A stretch of DNA of 64,000 nucleotides from Bilifractor sp002394235 (lineage in GTDB: Bacteria > Bacillota > Clostridia > Lachnospirales > Lachnospiraceae). Position 1 is the first letter of the stretch. Each line of letters begins with the position of its first letter. The stretch covers positions 104,702 through 168,701 of the forward strand of contig NZ_JBQKGJ010000003.1 in the NCBI RefSeq assembly GCF_052118845.1, written 5' to 3'. Shown here piece after piece: positions 33,914 to 42,379 of this stretch. The notes beneath the pieces are model-generated. The model did not search any database and had not been told where the DNA came from. It saw nothing but the letters and a program-made list of their open reading frames with translations. The position numbers and the translations under genes are program-made.

Positions 33914-34429
33914 TTACGGAGAACACGCCTTGCCGCAGTCGTAACCGTCCGTATCCCTGGTATGGTTCAACTGTTCATCGGACACCGACTGCTGAAGTCC
34001 GGAAATATATTTTCCGAACAGCCTGAGAAGCTGCGCTCTCTCCTGCTCTTCCATCTTACAGAGACTCGACGCCTCGGCGCAGATTACCCGATCCGCGGTC
34101 CTTCGGGCAAGCGCCTCCCCTGTCTCCGTCAAAGTGACGGTCTTCCTTCTGCCATTTCCCTCCCGGGACAGAGAGATAAGCCCCAGAGCCTCCATTTTCT
34201 TGATGCTGGAGTTGATTGTCTGCTTTGGCATGAAGGTTACGTTTACGAGGTCAGCCTGCGCCATTTCGCCGCCGCGAAGCCGCATCTCATAGAGCGTCCA
34301 CAGCTGCCCCTCCGGTATACCATATAATCTTGACAGATTCCGGTAGCACTCATCATACTCTTTGGCAATGCGGTTCAGTTCTTTCTGCTGGTCAAGCAGT
34401 CCCTCATTTGGCGACTTCTCAATGTTCAT
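33914..34429 (-). CDS. MarR family transcriptional regulator
   Basis: 171 residues with a winged helix-turn-helix in the middle: LRGGEMAQADLVNVTFMPKQTINSSIKKMEALGLI, then the wing SREGNGRRKTVTLTETG. The ATG at 34429 has AAAGGA upstream. It is the first gene of the operon with the MATE pump, and two identical palindromes overlap its promoter, so it very likely represses its own operon until an inducer binds. Confidence 0.9.
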   Translation of the reverse strand: MNIEKSPNEGLLDQQKELNRIAKEYDECYRNLSRLYGIPEGQLWTLYEMRLRGGEMAQADLVNVTFMPKQTINSSIKKMEALGLISLSREGNGRRKTVTLTETGEALARRTADRVICAEASSLCKMEEQERAQLLRLFGKYISGLQQSVSDEQLNHTRDTDGYDCGKACSP

Positions 34430-34480
34430 CAATAAAATCCTTTCGTTTGCCGCAGGCGGAAACCCGCTGCCTTTAGATCG
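34430..34480 (-). promoter_or_regulatory. Leader block shared with the NifX-FKBP gene
   Basis: The 50 nt before the MarR start (GGGTTTCCGCCTGC...AAACGAAAGGATTTTATT, read on the minus strand) are nearly identical to the 50 nt before the NifX-FKBP gene at 57867-57916. It contains the ribosome binding site AAAGGA and a small GCGG/CCGC stem. Confidence 0.7.
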
Positions 34481-34525
34481 TGGGTAGTTGACGTCGGCAG
34501 ATCCTTTCTGTATAGATGAAGGATA

Positions 34526-34584
34526 ATATGTCCGAAATCGGACTTATATCTCAGAAGTATAGTCCGATTTCGGACATATGTCAA
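34526..34584 (-). promoter_or_regulatory. MarR-MATE promoter with twin operators
   Basis: Minus strand TTGACA (34584-34579), 17-bp spacer and TATACT (34561-34556). Operator 1 (GTCCGATTTCGGAC on the plus strand, 34562-34575) fills the spacer and operator 2 (GTCCGAAATCGGAC, 34530-34543) lies behind the -10 box; each is the exact reverse complement of the other, and the entire 34526-34579 segment is an inverted repeat. Confidence 0.88.
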
Positions 34585-34722
34585 GGGCTGAGAAATAGAG
34601 AAGGATGGCCTGAAAAATAGAGAAAAACAGACCGCTACTGCATGGATTGTAGAAGAGAATGAAACAGAGGTGTGGAAAGCCGATGACTGAAAGTCAGGAG
34701 AAAAGCTGATGTGCAAACGATA

Positions 34723-34754
34723 GAAAAAGAGCCGCAGCAGACTGTGGCTCTTTT
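34723..34754 (-). terminator. Terminator of the L25/Ctc gene
   Basis: AAAAGAGCC/GGCTCTTTT stem with T-tracts on both sides; on the minus strand it lies 65 nt behind the L25-like stop. It may work in both directions. Confidence 0.8.
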
Positions 34755-34818
34755 GATAAATCTGTTCAATTGCTGCGCAACAATCGATTTTCCCGATCCG
34801 GAGATCCTGCAAACCGGA

Positions 34819-35427
34819 TCAGGACGCGCTGGTGTCGGTGCTGTCGGCATCTTCGTCTTCAAGCAGCGCACGATCCTCTGCCTTGATGTGCCGGTGCTCG
34901 GATACATGAAGAACACTGGTATCCAACGGAGTCAGCACATGGATTCTGTCGTTTTTCGCGATATCAAGATCCTTTACCTGAAGCTCTGTGTTGACCGGAT
35001 AATCTGCAACATTGATGACAATATGATCAACAATATCTGCCGGATATGCTTCATATTCAATCTCATTGCAGTTGCTGGTGATGAATCCGTTCGCGTGATC
35101 CTCATTCTCCAGAATGATCTCGGCCTCACCTTTAACCTTTTCATCAGCCTGAAGCTGCTGGAAGGTCATATCAATATAATGATTGGTCAGAACGCTGAAA
35201 TCCGCGCTCTTGATCATTGTCATATACTTTGTGCCATCGACATCGACAAGGGCCTTGCTTCCAACCGTGTGATGAAGCATGAACTGCTTTACGTTCTTCT
35301 CAGGAATCTGAAGGCTGATGGAGTGTTCCAGCTTTTTGCCGGAAATTGACCCGGTGATGAAGCCCTGTTTTCTCAGCTGTCTTCCCTTCTTGCTCATGTC
35401 TCTTGCGTTTGCCATTAATGTTTCCAT
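34819..35427 (-). CDS. Ribosomal protein L25/general stress protein Ctc family
   Basis: 202 residues, the long (TL5/Ctc) form: N-terminal 5S-rRNA-binding domain (ARDMSKKGRQLRKQGFITGSISG) and a C-terminal beta domain (GEAEIILENEDHANGF, YPVNTELQVKDLDI) ending in an acidic tail. AGAGGTACAGGT lies before the ATG at 35427; an alternative in-frame ATG is four codons later. The N-terminal domain is shorter than in canonical L25 and diverges around residues 20-35, so specific 5S binding is less certain. Single gene with its own terminator. Confidence 0.82.
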   Translation of the reverse strand: METLMANARDMSKKGRQLRKQGFITGSISGKKLEHSISLQIPEKNVKQFMLHHTVGSKALVDVDGTKYMTMIKSADFSVLTNHYIDMTFQQLQADEKVKGEAEIILENEDHANGFITSNCNEIEYEAYPADIVDHIVINVADYPVNTELQVKDLDIAKNDRIHVLTPLDTSVLHVSEHRHIKAEDRALLEDEDADSTDTSAS

Positions 35428-35669
35428 ACCTGTACCTCTTTCTCCGGGCCGCTTAACCCGGCTGAATCATGTATACGTCCGCTATGCGGGGCGCTGGACA
35501 GAAACATCGTATTACATCCTTATCGTCATCCCGCGAAAGATGAATGCGATTGTTGACTACGCCTTTTACTATACCGCAGTTGGCACGAAATGATTCACCA
35601 AAATTCACGGCGCAATTCAGGAAAAGATTCCCCTTGATTTTTACAGAAGAACACAGATATTTCACACTT

Positions 35670-35746
35670 TCAGAAAAGCTGCACAAGATGCGCTCCCGGA
35701 AAACTGCAAAAGTTCCGTTCTCAGAAAAACTGCAAAAGTTCCGCTC
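35670..35746 (-). repeat. Three 26-bp tandem copies of a gene 3' end
   Basis: The last codons plus stop of the metallophosphoesterase gene (35721-35746) are repeated twice downstream (35696-35720 and 35670-35695), with increasing divergence. The core is AAAACTGCAAAAGTTCCG. Confidence 0.85.
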
Positions 35747-36356
35747 TTCTGCGGATCCATTCATCGAGCGTCAGGGGACGGTAATCAGAGTAGCCGCAGA
35801 AGCAGTTCACCAGGTTGCAGATCACCGGCTCCGCTCTTCCACCAGCTGTTGTGACGGTCACCTGCGCAGCCCTTCGCTCAAAATCATAGAGAAGTTCCGC
35901 CTCGCTGGTATCATGAACATGGCCGTGGAGCATAAAGGTCCTGAGATTTCCGTTTTTGTCCCTCATGTGATTCATGCCATAGAAGGGCATGGGATAATGA
36001 CTGAGGATGACATTTCTCTCCGCATCACGAATTTCCGCGTAATGGCGGATCCATTCGAAACGTCCGCTGTCTATGTCAGGCCGGTCAAACCACTTCAGAT
36101 CATGGTTGCCGATGATCAGATAAATTCTGCCATTCAGCCGGTGCAGCACTGCATTCAGCTTTTCAGGGTCACGACCGGTTCCGGACCAGGAAAACATGTC
36201 ACCGATTACATAGATTTCATCATCACTTTTCACCGTATCGTTCCAGCGGCGGATCATACACTCGTTCATATCCTCTACGTTCCGGAACGGCCGGTGATCG
36301 AGCTGCAGCATGACGTCATCATCATAGAAATGCTGATCTGAGATATACCGTTTCAT
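35721..36356 (-). CDS. Metallophosphoesterase family protein
   Basis: 211 residues of the calcineurin-like fold. Metal-binding motifs in order: ISDQHFYDD (D-x-H), VIGDMFSW (GD), IGNHD (GNHD), LSHYPMPF and MLHGHVH (GHxH). It hydrolyses phosphodiester or phosphomonoester bonds; the substrate is unknown. The C-terminal residues LDEWIRRRAELLQFF are encoded by one of three 26-bp repeats. ATG preceded by AAGGAGG. The following 35428-35669 region downstream holds no gene. Confidence 0.85.
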   Translation of the reverse strand: MKRYISDQHFYDDDVMLQLDHRPFRNVEDMNECMIRRWNDTVKSDDEIYVIGDMFSWSGTGRDPEKLNAVLHRLNGRIYLIIGNHDLKWFDRPDIDSGRFEWIRHYAEIRDAERNVILSHYPMPFYGMNHMRDKNGNLRTFMLHGHVHDTSEAELLYDFERRAAQVTVTTAGGRAEPVICNLVNCFCGYSDYRPLTLDEWIRRRAELLQFF

Positions 36357-36392
36357 CAGGTACCTCCTTCCCGGAGAAATTCCATTTTTTTT

Positions 36393-36487
36393 ACGCGAAC
36401 AGTGAGCCGCAGCCGAGTGCGAAGTATTCGTGTGCGGCGAGCGTCGCGATAGCGAGATAAAACTCGCGCAGCGTGTTTTATCTCGTT
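36393..36487 (-). repeat. R1 repeat, copy f
   Basis: Full-length copy. Its left end follows an eight-T tract (36384-36392 region) with only a weak CTCC/GGAG stem before it; its right end abuts the stop codon of the convergent-read membrane protein gene at 36489. Confidence 0.92.
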
Positions 36488-36488
36488 G

Positions 36489-37397
36489 TCAGAGCCTGGT
36501 TTTCAGTGAGTTTTTCAGGTTAGTTCTTTCTTCCTTTGATTCCGCCAGCCGTTTATCGATCTCTTCACGCTGTTTCAGCAGTTCCTCATCGGAAAGCGTG
36601 CGGAGCATCAGATCATTCGCGATGTTCTTTACGCTGCTGCTGCGGTCTCTGTATTTTACACTGAAATATCCGATCACGCTGAAGGCGACCGCACCGATAA
36701 AATTGACGATGAGGTCCTTCATGGTATCGATGATTCCAATGTCAAGATAACCGCCGTTGATGGTGTAGGTCTTACCGTCCGCCGTGTCGATGATCGTCTT
36801 TGTGATGTGGGAGATCCTGACCGGTATCTGGGAGTGTGTCGGATCCAGAGTTACGGAACCGATGGTCTTTACAATAAAATCCTTCTGCATATCCAGGAAA
36901 AAAAGCTGATCCAGGGTAAATTCAACGAACTCCCAGATTACGCCAATCGTCATGGAAAAGCAGAAAGCGACAAGGGCGAGATACAAAGGTGAGAGGTTGA
37001 GCCTCCGGCTCTTCCGGTTCATGATATCAACGAGAGAAAACCCAATTGCCGCGCACAGAAATCCGTTCAGTGTGTGAAGCATCGTGTCCCAACCGGGTAT
37101 CGCCGTGTAATAATGGTTTACCTCTCCCAGAATCTCTGCCGCGTAGATAAACAGATAGATGATGCCCTCAAAAAGAGGCGGTATTTCCAGCTTCAGCTTT
37201 TCCTCGAAAAATGATGGGAGCAGGAAAAGGATCAGCGACAGAAGACAGAGCGCGAAGCCTTCGTAATTCTGTGTCAGGAAGCACCGCACGGCAGTCAGAA
37301 TGACAAGAATACGGAGCACCGTATACAGAAGAAAGGTTTTCCGGTCCAGACGGATTCTTTCACGAAGATATTTTGCCTTTTTCCAGATGTTTTTCAT
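36489..37397 (-). CDS. Multi-pass membrane protein (YjdF/DUF2238-like)
   Basis: 302 residues with six to seven membrane segments, including FLLYTVLRILVILTAV, LLSLILFLLPSFF and a motif WDTMLHTLNGFLCAAIGFSLVD followed by GVIWEFVEFTLD, which resembles the conserved His/Glu region of the DUF2238/YjdF family. A long loop (about 185-225) and a charged C-terminal helix (EELLKQREEIDKRLAESKEE) follow. The ATG at 37397 is preferred over the GTG at 37406 because AAAGAG is correctly spaced from it. Function unknown. R1 copy f forms its immediate 3' flank. Confidence 0.72.
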   Translation of the reverse strand: MKNIWKKAKYLRERIRLDRKTFLLYTVLRILVILTAVRCFLTQNYEGFALCLLSLILFLLPSFFEEKLKLEIPPLFEGIIYLFIYAAEILGEVNHYYTAIPGWDTMLHTLNGFLCAAIGFSLVDIMNRKSRRLNLSPLYLALVAFCFSMTIGVIWEFVEFTLDQLFFLDMQKDFIVKTIGSVTLDPTHSQIPVRISHITKTIIDTADGKTYTINGGYLDIGIIDTMKDLIVNFIGAVAFSVIGYFSVKYRDRSSSVKNIANDLMLRTLSDEELLKQREEIDKRLAESKEERTNLKNSLKTRL

Positions 37398-37533
37398 ACC
37401 ATTCACTCTTTCTGCGATGAAACGGCATCGTTCTGCCGTAAAAATCCGTCACTTTCTTGAATTCTTCCGATCATTGAAGTAATGAGGCAGCCATTTGTGC
37501 AGAGATGCCGTGGATCCCGGTCATGATCTGTTG

Positions 37534-39435
37534 TTACGGCTTAAACTTGCGGAAAAATTCGTACCCCATCCGGTTGATGTGCCGGATGTGACGAAGCAGA
37601 GTCCCCTCAATCGCATCACGCGCATCGATCGACAGGCTCTCATACTCCGCGAGTCGGGGAGAACGGAGCAGCTCGCGGTCTTCCACTTCGTCATAGCGCC
37701 AGCCGGCGGAAATCATCCTTATCCTCCATCCCTCATGGAGCAGCTGGCAGAGATACCGGAGATCTTCTCCCTCCGGCTCATGCAGCGTATCCGGCGCGTC
37801 CGGGATGATATGGCGGATACCGATTCTGGATCGGGGATCCATCAGATGCTCTCCCACGAAACGGATGATACTGCGGTAATTCTCTCTTCTGTCCTCCCCG
37901 ACCAGATTCCAGTGGGGCGGTTCGGAAGCGTCTCCTGCCTCATCCTCATTACCGATCTCGTAGAGAGCTTTTGCGGTCGCCTCCATTCCGGCGCCGATGA
38001 ACTGCTCGAACATGATCTTGTCGCGGAAATCACGAACATCGAGATGGATATCCAGCTGTTCACTGGGCGGAAGAGATGCCGGGGTGAATTTTTTCTCGCC
38101 GGAGAGTTTCGACATTGCCAGAATAAATTCCAGCGAACGGGAGCCGTGACGGTACTCCGACACCCTCAGAAGCGCTGAGAGAAGGCCTCGCGAGATATTG
38201 ATCTGACCGGAATTCTCATCATAAATTGCGGGATATTTCCGGATGATCAGGTTGCGGAACAGCAGCGCTCTGCGAATGATGCTCGTCCGGTCGGTCGGGC
38301 TCGTAGGATTCGGTCCCTTGATATCGAGCATGCCCTTTAGGCGGCTTACGAAATCCGGTCCCTTCAGATTGCGGAATTCCGCCCGTTTTTCCTCGGTCTG
38401 CGGGAGAAATTCAGAGAATGAACCTGCGGTTCCGCCCGCGAACACGAAGACCGCCGCGTCAATCGTCATCGTCTTTTTCTTGAGTGTGTACTCACCATCC
38501 TGCATGGGCGCGAGGAAATATTTCAGCCATCCGCGCTCCATCCCCTCAAAGGTGGAGTCAAATTCATCAAAAAAGATCAGCGGGATGCTTCCGTCCTCCG
38601 ATTCGGTGAGTTCCCGGTGCAGAGCGAGGAAAAGTGCCTCGGTCGTACGGAACTGGGAACAGTTGATGGTTGCGATCCGAAAGCGTCCGACACTCCCGGC
38701 GATCTCTTTGATACCGAAAGACTTTCCGGAACCGGGAGCGCCGAATACAGCGATGGACAGAGGCTGGATCGGAGCGGCGGACGTCCGGTGATCGTACTGG
38801 TAGGCATAATCCTGCATGAGTGCGCGGATTGTGCTGTAGCTGTCAATCTCAGATACATCAACGGTCTTCAATGCGCCACAGGAAAGCACCGGAACATTCT
38901 GGTACAGCTCCTGGGGACCGTTTACCACGATGTTCTTAGCCACAGTCAGGAAGCCGCCCCTGTGGAGAGCAGCGTACTCATCGAGGATACTGTATTTCTT
39001 GGCTCCCATCAGGAGAGAGCGTTCACTGTATACTGGAAGAAAGATACGGACCATCCGTCCCTCCTCCACTTGCTTCAGCATGTCGATATATACAGGATAC
39101 AGCCGGGTATCCGGGCTGAGTGTCTGGTTTTCTGTCGTTCCCGGAGTAAAGAGGAAGGCCCAGACCCCGCTGTCGCGGACAAGGGCCCCTTCATTATCCA
39201 GAAGTACAACCATGTCCTGCCGCTCTTTCAGAGAACGCATGGATTCATTCAGATAGAGCTGCTGAAAAAATGCATTAATCGTATTTTCATAGGAGAGCCC
39301 GCGCCCGATCATAAAATCGAGCTGTCGCAGATGTTCCATCTGCAGAAGCGGGACCTTGTCCTCCGGAAATGCCGCGTTCAGAGACAGCCCCGGCCGGTAT
39401 TGAGCGAAGCTCTCTTCCTCCAGTCGTATACTCAT
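37534..39435 (-). CDS. AAA+ ATPase with C-terminal RyR (ryanodine receptor) domain
   Basis: 633 residues. N-terminal 220 residues unassigned; AAA+ core with Walker A GAPGSGKS (near 230), Walker B LIFFDEFD and a sensor region VFVFAGGTAGS. Near the C-terminus (about 560-620) the pattern LLHEGWRIRMISAGWRY, ...D..L...P.L..YESL.. matches the RyR domain consensus (LHxxW, GWxYG-like, P-L-pY). Bacterial RyR domains are thought from published comparative genomics to sense nucleotide-derived ligands. Neighbours are an alpha/beta hydrolase and a membrane protein; no obvious defence partners. Function unknown. Confidence 0.75.
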   Translation of the reverse strand: MSIRLEEESFAQYRPGLSLNAAFPEDKVPLLQMEHLRQLDFMIGRGLSYENTINAFFQQLYLNESMRSLKERQDMVVLLDNEGALVRDSGVWAFLFTPGTTENQTLSPDTRLYPVYIDMLKQVEEGRMVRIFLPVYSERSLLMGAKKYSILDEYAALHRGGFLTVAKNIVVNGPQELYQNVPVLSCGALKTVDVSEIDSYSTIRALMQDYAYQYDHRTSAAPIQPLSIAVFGAPGSGKSFGIKEIAGSVGRFRIATINCSQFRTTEALFLALHRELTESEDGSIPLIFFDEFDSTFEGMERGWLKYFLAPMQDGEYTLKKKTMTIDAAVFVFAGGTAGSFSEFLPQTEEKRAEFRNLKGPDFVSRLKGMLDIKGPNPTSPTDRTSIIRRALLFRNLIIRKYPAIYDENSGQINISRGLLSALLRVSEYRHGSRSLEFILAMSKLSGEKKFTPASLPPSEQLDIHLDVRDFRDKIMFEQFIGAGMEATAKALYEIGNEDEAGDASEPPHWNLVGEDRRENYRSIIRFVGEHLMDPRSRIGIRHIIPDAPDTLHEPEGEDLRYLCQLLHEGWRIRMISAGWRYDEVEDRELLRSPRLAEYESLSIDARDAIEGTLLRHIRHINRMGYEFFRKFKP

Positions 39436-39571
39436 AGACTACCTGCTTTCTTTTACACCACCCGTACGCCTGACTTTTGAAAATCGTCTGTATTTTCGGG
39501 CAGCGCTGAATTGTCCAAAACCGCCGGAAGCGGCCTTTGTTTCCACGATCCCTTCCGGTATCGGAGCGTAC

Positions 39572-40333
39572 TCATTGCTCCGGATGAAAGAAATCAATGA
39601 TCTTTGAGATCGCGAGATCCATGATTCCGGGGTCTGAGAACGGATGATCTGCGTTTTCCATACGGATCAGTTCGATGACGTTGTCTTCCGCAAACTGACG
39701 GACAGTGTCAAAGGGGATGAACGCATCCTTTGTGCCCTGGAGGATCAGCATGTCATCGGCAAAATCGAAGTATTCTCTCTTCCGTACATCTGCCGCGCGG
39801 AGCTGATCAAAAAATTCCGAGGTGAGACGAATCTTTCGTGTATATCCTCTGACGATCTCCTTTCCGCGGTCCAGTTTCGTCTGCTCGTCCGGTGTGATGT
39901 CAGCCATCATGATATCATAGAGATTGATCGCGGGACAGCGCAGAGCAATCTTCCGGAAAGGATTGCCGTACTCTGTCAGATAGCGAAGCGTGATATACCC
40001 GCCAAGGCTGGTTCCGTATGCATACAGATTTTGAGCGTTCATTTCCTTTCGGGCGTAGTTTACGGCCAGATCAAAGTAGGTCACACATTCATCCGGGAGG
40101 AATCTGTTCAGGGAGTCCGCCCCGTGAGCAGGCCAGTCAAAGACAACGACTCCGAAATGCTTGTATTTCGAGATCAGTCTCTCCGCGAATTTCTCGGTCG
40201 CGCTGTTATCCTTATTGCCGCCAAACCCGTATGTCGCGATCACGATATCCGTCACGGAATGCGGGTCCTTTCCGCAGTAGTATTTACAGCGGATGCTGTA
40301 TTTCTGTTCATTGATGTCAAAATTTTTAACCAT
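39572..40333 (-). CDS. Alpha/beta hydrolase family protein
   Basis: 253 residues. The nucleophile elbow is GTSLGG in NLYAYGTSLGGYITLRY; Asp occurs in ILQGTKDAFIPFD and His in NADHPFSD, giving the Ser-Asp-His triad. The oxyanion region VIATYGFGGNKDN follows the first strand. No signal peptide, so cytoplasmic; probably an esterase or peptidase-like hydrolase of unknown substrate. Two starts are possible: a GTG at 40345 (no room for a ribosome binding site) or the ATG at 40333 (AGAAG 11 nt upstream), which I prefer. Confidence 0.82.
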   Translation of the reverse strand: MVKNFDINEQKYSIRCKYYCGKDPHSVTDIVIATYGFGGNKDNSATEKFAERLISKYKHFGVVVFDWPAHGADSLNRFLPDECVTYFDLAVNYARKEMNAQNLYAYGTSLGGYITLRYLTEYGNPFRKIALRCPAINLYDIMMADITPDEQTKLDRGKEIVRGYTRKIRLTSEFFDQLRAADVRKREYFDFADDMLILQGTKDAFIPFDTVRQFAEDNVIELIRMENADHPFSDPGIMDLAISKIIDFFHPEQ

Positions 40334-40360
40334 GTCGGTATCCACTTCTTTCTGTCTCGT

Positions 40361-40486
40361 CAGTCCAGTGCCGTATCAGACGCCATTATCTCTCTGTCCT
40401 TTCAGCCCAGTGCCAAATTGATCTCGATCATCTCCCTGTCTTTTCAGCCCAGTGCCACATCAAGCGCCATCATCAAAGTGAAGCCC
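40361..40486 (-). repeat. Three 42-bp tandem copies of the ZIP gene 3' end
   Basis: The last ZIP codons with the stop (starting CAGCCCAGTGCCA at 40445) recur at 40403 and 40361 with CAG(C/T)CCAGTGCC kept in all; spacing is exactly 42 bp. Each copy still encodes a C-terminus like ...ALG followed by a stop. Confidence 0.88.
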
Positions 40487-41235
40487 AGGGAAAACATGAG
40501 CACTCCGAGATTGGAGTGACTGCCTGCGGACATCTCGGGGATCAGCTCCTCCACAACCACATACATCATTGCTCCCGCCGCGAAGCTGAGCAGATAAGGC
40601 ATGACAGGGACAAAGACAGAGGATGCGGCGATCACAAGTGCTGCGCCGACCGGTTCGACTGCTCCTGACAGAACACCTGCCGCAAAAGCCTTTCCCTTTC
40701 CCTTGCCCTGCGCGTGCAGAGGCATGGAAATGATAGCCCCCTCCGGAAAATTCTGGATGGCTATTCCCACGGATAAGGCGAGTGCGCTTCCTGCCGTTAT
40801 CTCGGCAGATCCGGTGAGAAATCCGGCGATGACGATTCCGACCGCCATTCCCTCCGGAATGTTGTGAAGCGTAACGGCAAAAACCATCATGGTTGTTTTC
40901 GCAAGATGGCTTTTGGGGCCTTCGGCCTGTTCCGCGTTCAGGTGAAGATGTGGGATAACATGGTCCAGAAGCAGCAGAAATAGTGTTCCGAGCCAGAATC
41001 CGATGACGGCCGGCAGGAATCCAAGCTTCCCCCATGAGCTGCTCTGCTCCATAGAAGGAATCAAAAGACTCCAGACGGATGCGGCTGTCATAACTCCGGC
41101 GGCAAACCCGGTCAGCATCTTCTGAACCGGATTGCTAAGTTCTTTTTTCATGAAAAGGACGCAGCCGGATCCGAGAGCCGTTCCGGCAAACGGGATCAGC
41201 ACGCCCTGAATGGCCTGTAGTGTCTGCGTGTTCAA
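40444..41235 (-). CDS. ZIP family metal transporter
   Basis: 263 residues, eight membrane segments. TM4 motif HNIPEGMAVG and TM5 motif IQNFPEGAIIS carry the binuclear metal site, and the loop before TM4 has HVIPHLHLN. It matches the GufA/ZupT-like branch that imports zinc and other divalent metals. The start ATG at 41235 has GGAGG about 6 nt upstream. The gene 3' end is triplicated (42-bp units). No regulator is adjacent. Confidence 0.92.
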   Translation of the reverse strand: MNTQTLQAIQGVLIPFAGTALGSGCVLFMKKELSNPVQKMLTGFAAGVMTAASVWSLLIPSMEQSSSWGKLGFLPAVIGFWLGTLFLLLLDHVIPHLHLNAEQAEGPKSHLAKTTMMVFAVTLHNIPEGMAVGIVIAGFLTGSAEITAGSALALSVGIAIQNFPEGAIISMPLHAQGKGKGKAFAAGVLSGAVEPVGAALVIAASSVFVPVMPYLLSFAAGAMMYVVVEELIPEMSAGSHSNLGVLMFSLGFTLMMALDVALG

Positions 41236-41286
41236 CGGATATCCTCCCTATTATTATGTAATGATATTGCTGCGTAATGATTGTTG

Positions 41287-41392
41287 TGTAATGTAATGCT
41301 GCAGCAGATTCTAAACTTGTAACTGCCTGTGGAGATGCACATAATAGGCAGAAATGCGTAATGTGATGCTGCAGCAGGTTCTGCACTTGTAA
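41287..41392. repeat. Pair of 36-bp direct repeats
   Basis: GTAATGT(A/G)ATGCTGCAGCAG followed by a T-rich part ending in ACTTGTAAC occurs at 41287-41322 and 41357-41392, 70 bp apart. Shorter related pieces (GTAATGATATTGCTGC) lie just to the left. Confidence 0.7.
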
Positions 41393-41469
41393 CCGGACAC
41401 GCCGTGAGACGGCTGTTTGTTTTCATCTTAAACGAAATCGCAGACACACACAAGGTATAAATAAATTTT

Positions 41470-41557
41470 ACGCATGGAGGTGTAAATGAATTTCACACAT
41501 GGAGGTGTAAATGAATTTCACACACGGAGATATAAATGAATTATACACACGGAGAAG
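41470..41557 (+). repeat. 25-bp tandem repeats each carrying a ribosome binding site and ATG
   Basis: Three complete 25-bp units (41470, 41495, 41520) and a partial fourth. Each unit contains GGAG(G/A)T(G/A)TAA followed by ATGAAT. Since 25 is not a multiple of 3, the three ATGs (41486, 41511, 41536) fall in the three different reading frames. Confidence 0.85.
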
Positions 41558-41679
41558 ATTGCATGCAGGGAATGGATGAAGGCGGCGCTCCCCCAAAAAT
41601 AGAAAACGGCCTCTCTGATGATGCTTCTTGCCTTACGGCTTTCCGGAAAGTACCGGAATGCCACAAGGAAAGAAGCTAA
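41536..41679 (+). CDS. Possible 47-residue small protein
   Basis: The third repeat ATG opens 47 codons (starting MNYTHGEDCMQGMDEGGAPP, ending ECHKERS) with GGAGATATAA upstream. It contains three cysteines and has no recognisable family. The two other repeat ATGs open frames of only 18 and 23 codons. Expression is uncertain and there is no clear promoter; the rest of the 41236-41726 gap holds only repeats. Confidence 0.3.
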   Translation: MNYTHGEDCMQGMDEGGAPPKIENGLSDDASCLTAFRKVPECHKERS

Positions 41680-41726
41680 ATCAGAAAAGCCGCATGCATA
41701 AGGCAGTCAATCAAAAAGTTACATCG

Positions 41727-42245
41727 TTATCCGTCAATGATCTCTCCGTTCGTGAGTTTCAGGATAACTTTTTCGTCCTCCTGCCCTCCGGTGTGAAGGA
41801 CGGCATAGGTTCCTTTCCTGTCGTATCGTCTGGATCTGGTCAGACTGCCCGGATTGATCAGAAGAACGCCTTTTTCTTTCCGGATCAGAGGAACATGCGT
41901 GTGACCGAAGCAGATGATATCCGCATGGTTCCGGATACCTGCTGCCGACAAAAAGTCCGTGTCGTCATTTACATAATGATGGTGACCATGAACAATCAGT
42001 ATCGTATGATCGCCAACCTGCGAGGTCCGTTCTTCCGGAAATGCGGAGCGGAAATCGCAGTTCCCGCTTACGGCAAGGAGCCGGAACTCCGCACGATGCT
42101 TCAGAACGAGATCAAGGCTACACTGCGCGTCCCCGCAGTGAATGAGCACATCAAACGGCCATTCCGCCTCAATGATCTGATTCATGGGGAGAATATCGCC
42201 GTGATTGTCCGAAAAAATCAAAACCTTATTATTCGTCTTGTTCAT
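41727..42245 (-). CDS. YfcE/MJ0936-type phosphodiesterase
   Basis: 172 residues. Calcineurin-like motifs: FSDNHGD (D-x-H), IHCGDAQ (GD), VSGNCD (GNxD), VHGHHH and CFGHTHVPL (GHTH). This small form hydrolyses phosphodiesters (for example bis-pNPP) in vitro; the natural substrate is unknown. It lies 134 bp downstream of the transketolase C-half gene and may be cotranscribed with it. Confidence 0.88.
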   Translation of the reverse strand: MNKTNNKVLIFSDNHGDILPMNQIIEAEWPFDVLIHCGDAQCSLDLVLKHRAEFRLLAVSGNCDFRSAFPEERTSQVGDHTILIVHGHHHYVNDDTDFLSAAGIRNHADIICFGHTHVPLIRKEKGVLLINPGSLTRSRRYDRKGTYAVLHTGGQEDEKVILKLTNGEIIDG

Positions 42246-42379
42246 GTCCGTTCCTCACAACATGTTTCTGTCATCCTGTTTCGCTGACGGTTCACTGCAT
42301 GCCCAGATCCGCATCAGACCCACGCGCGGATACTGCCGGGACAATTTTCCTGCGTGCGCCGGTCAGCTCATCCTCCGCA

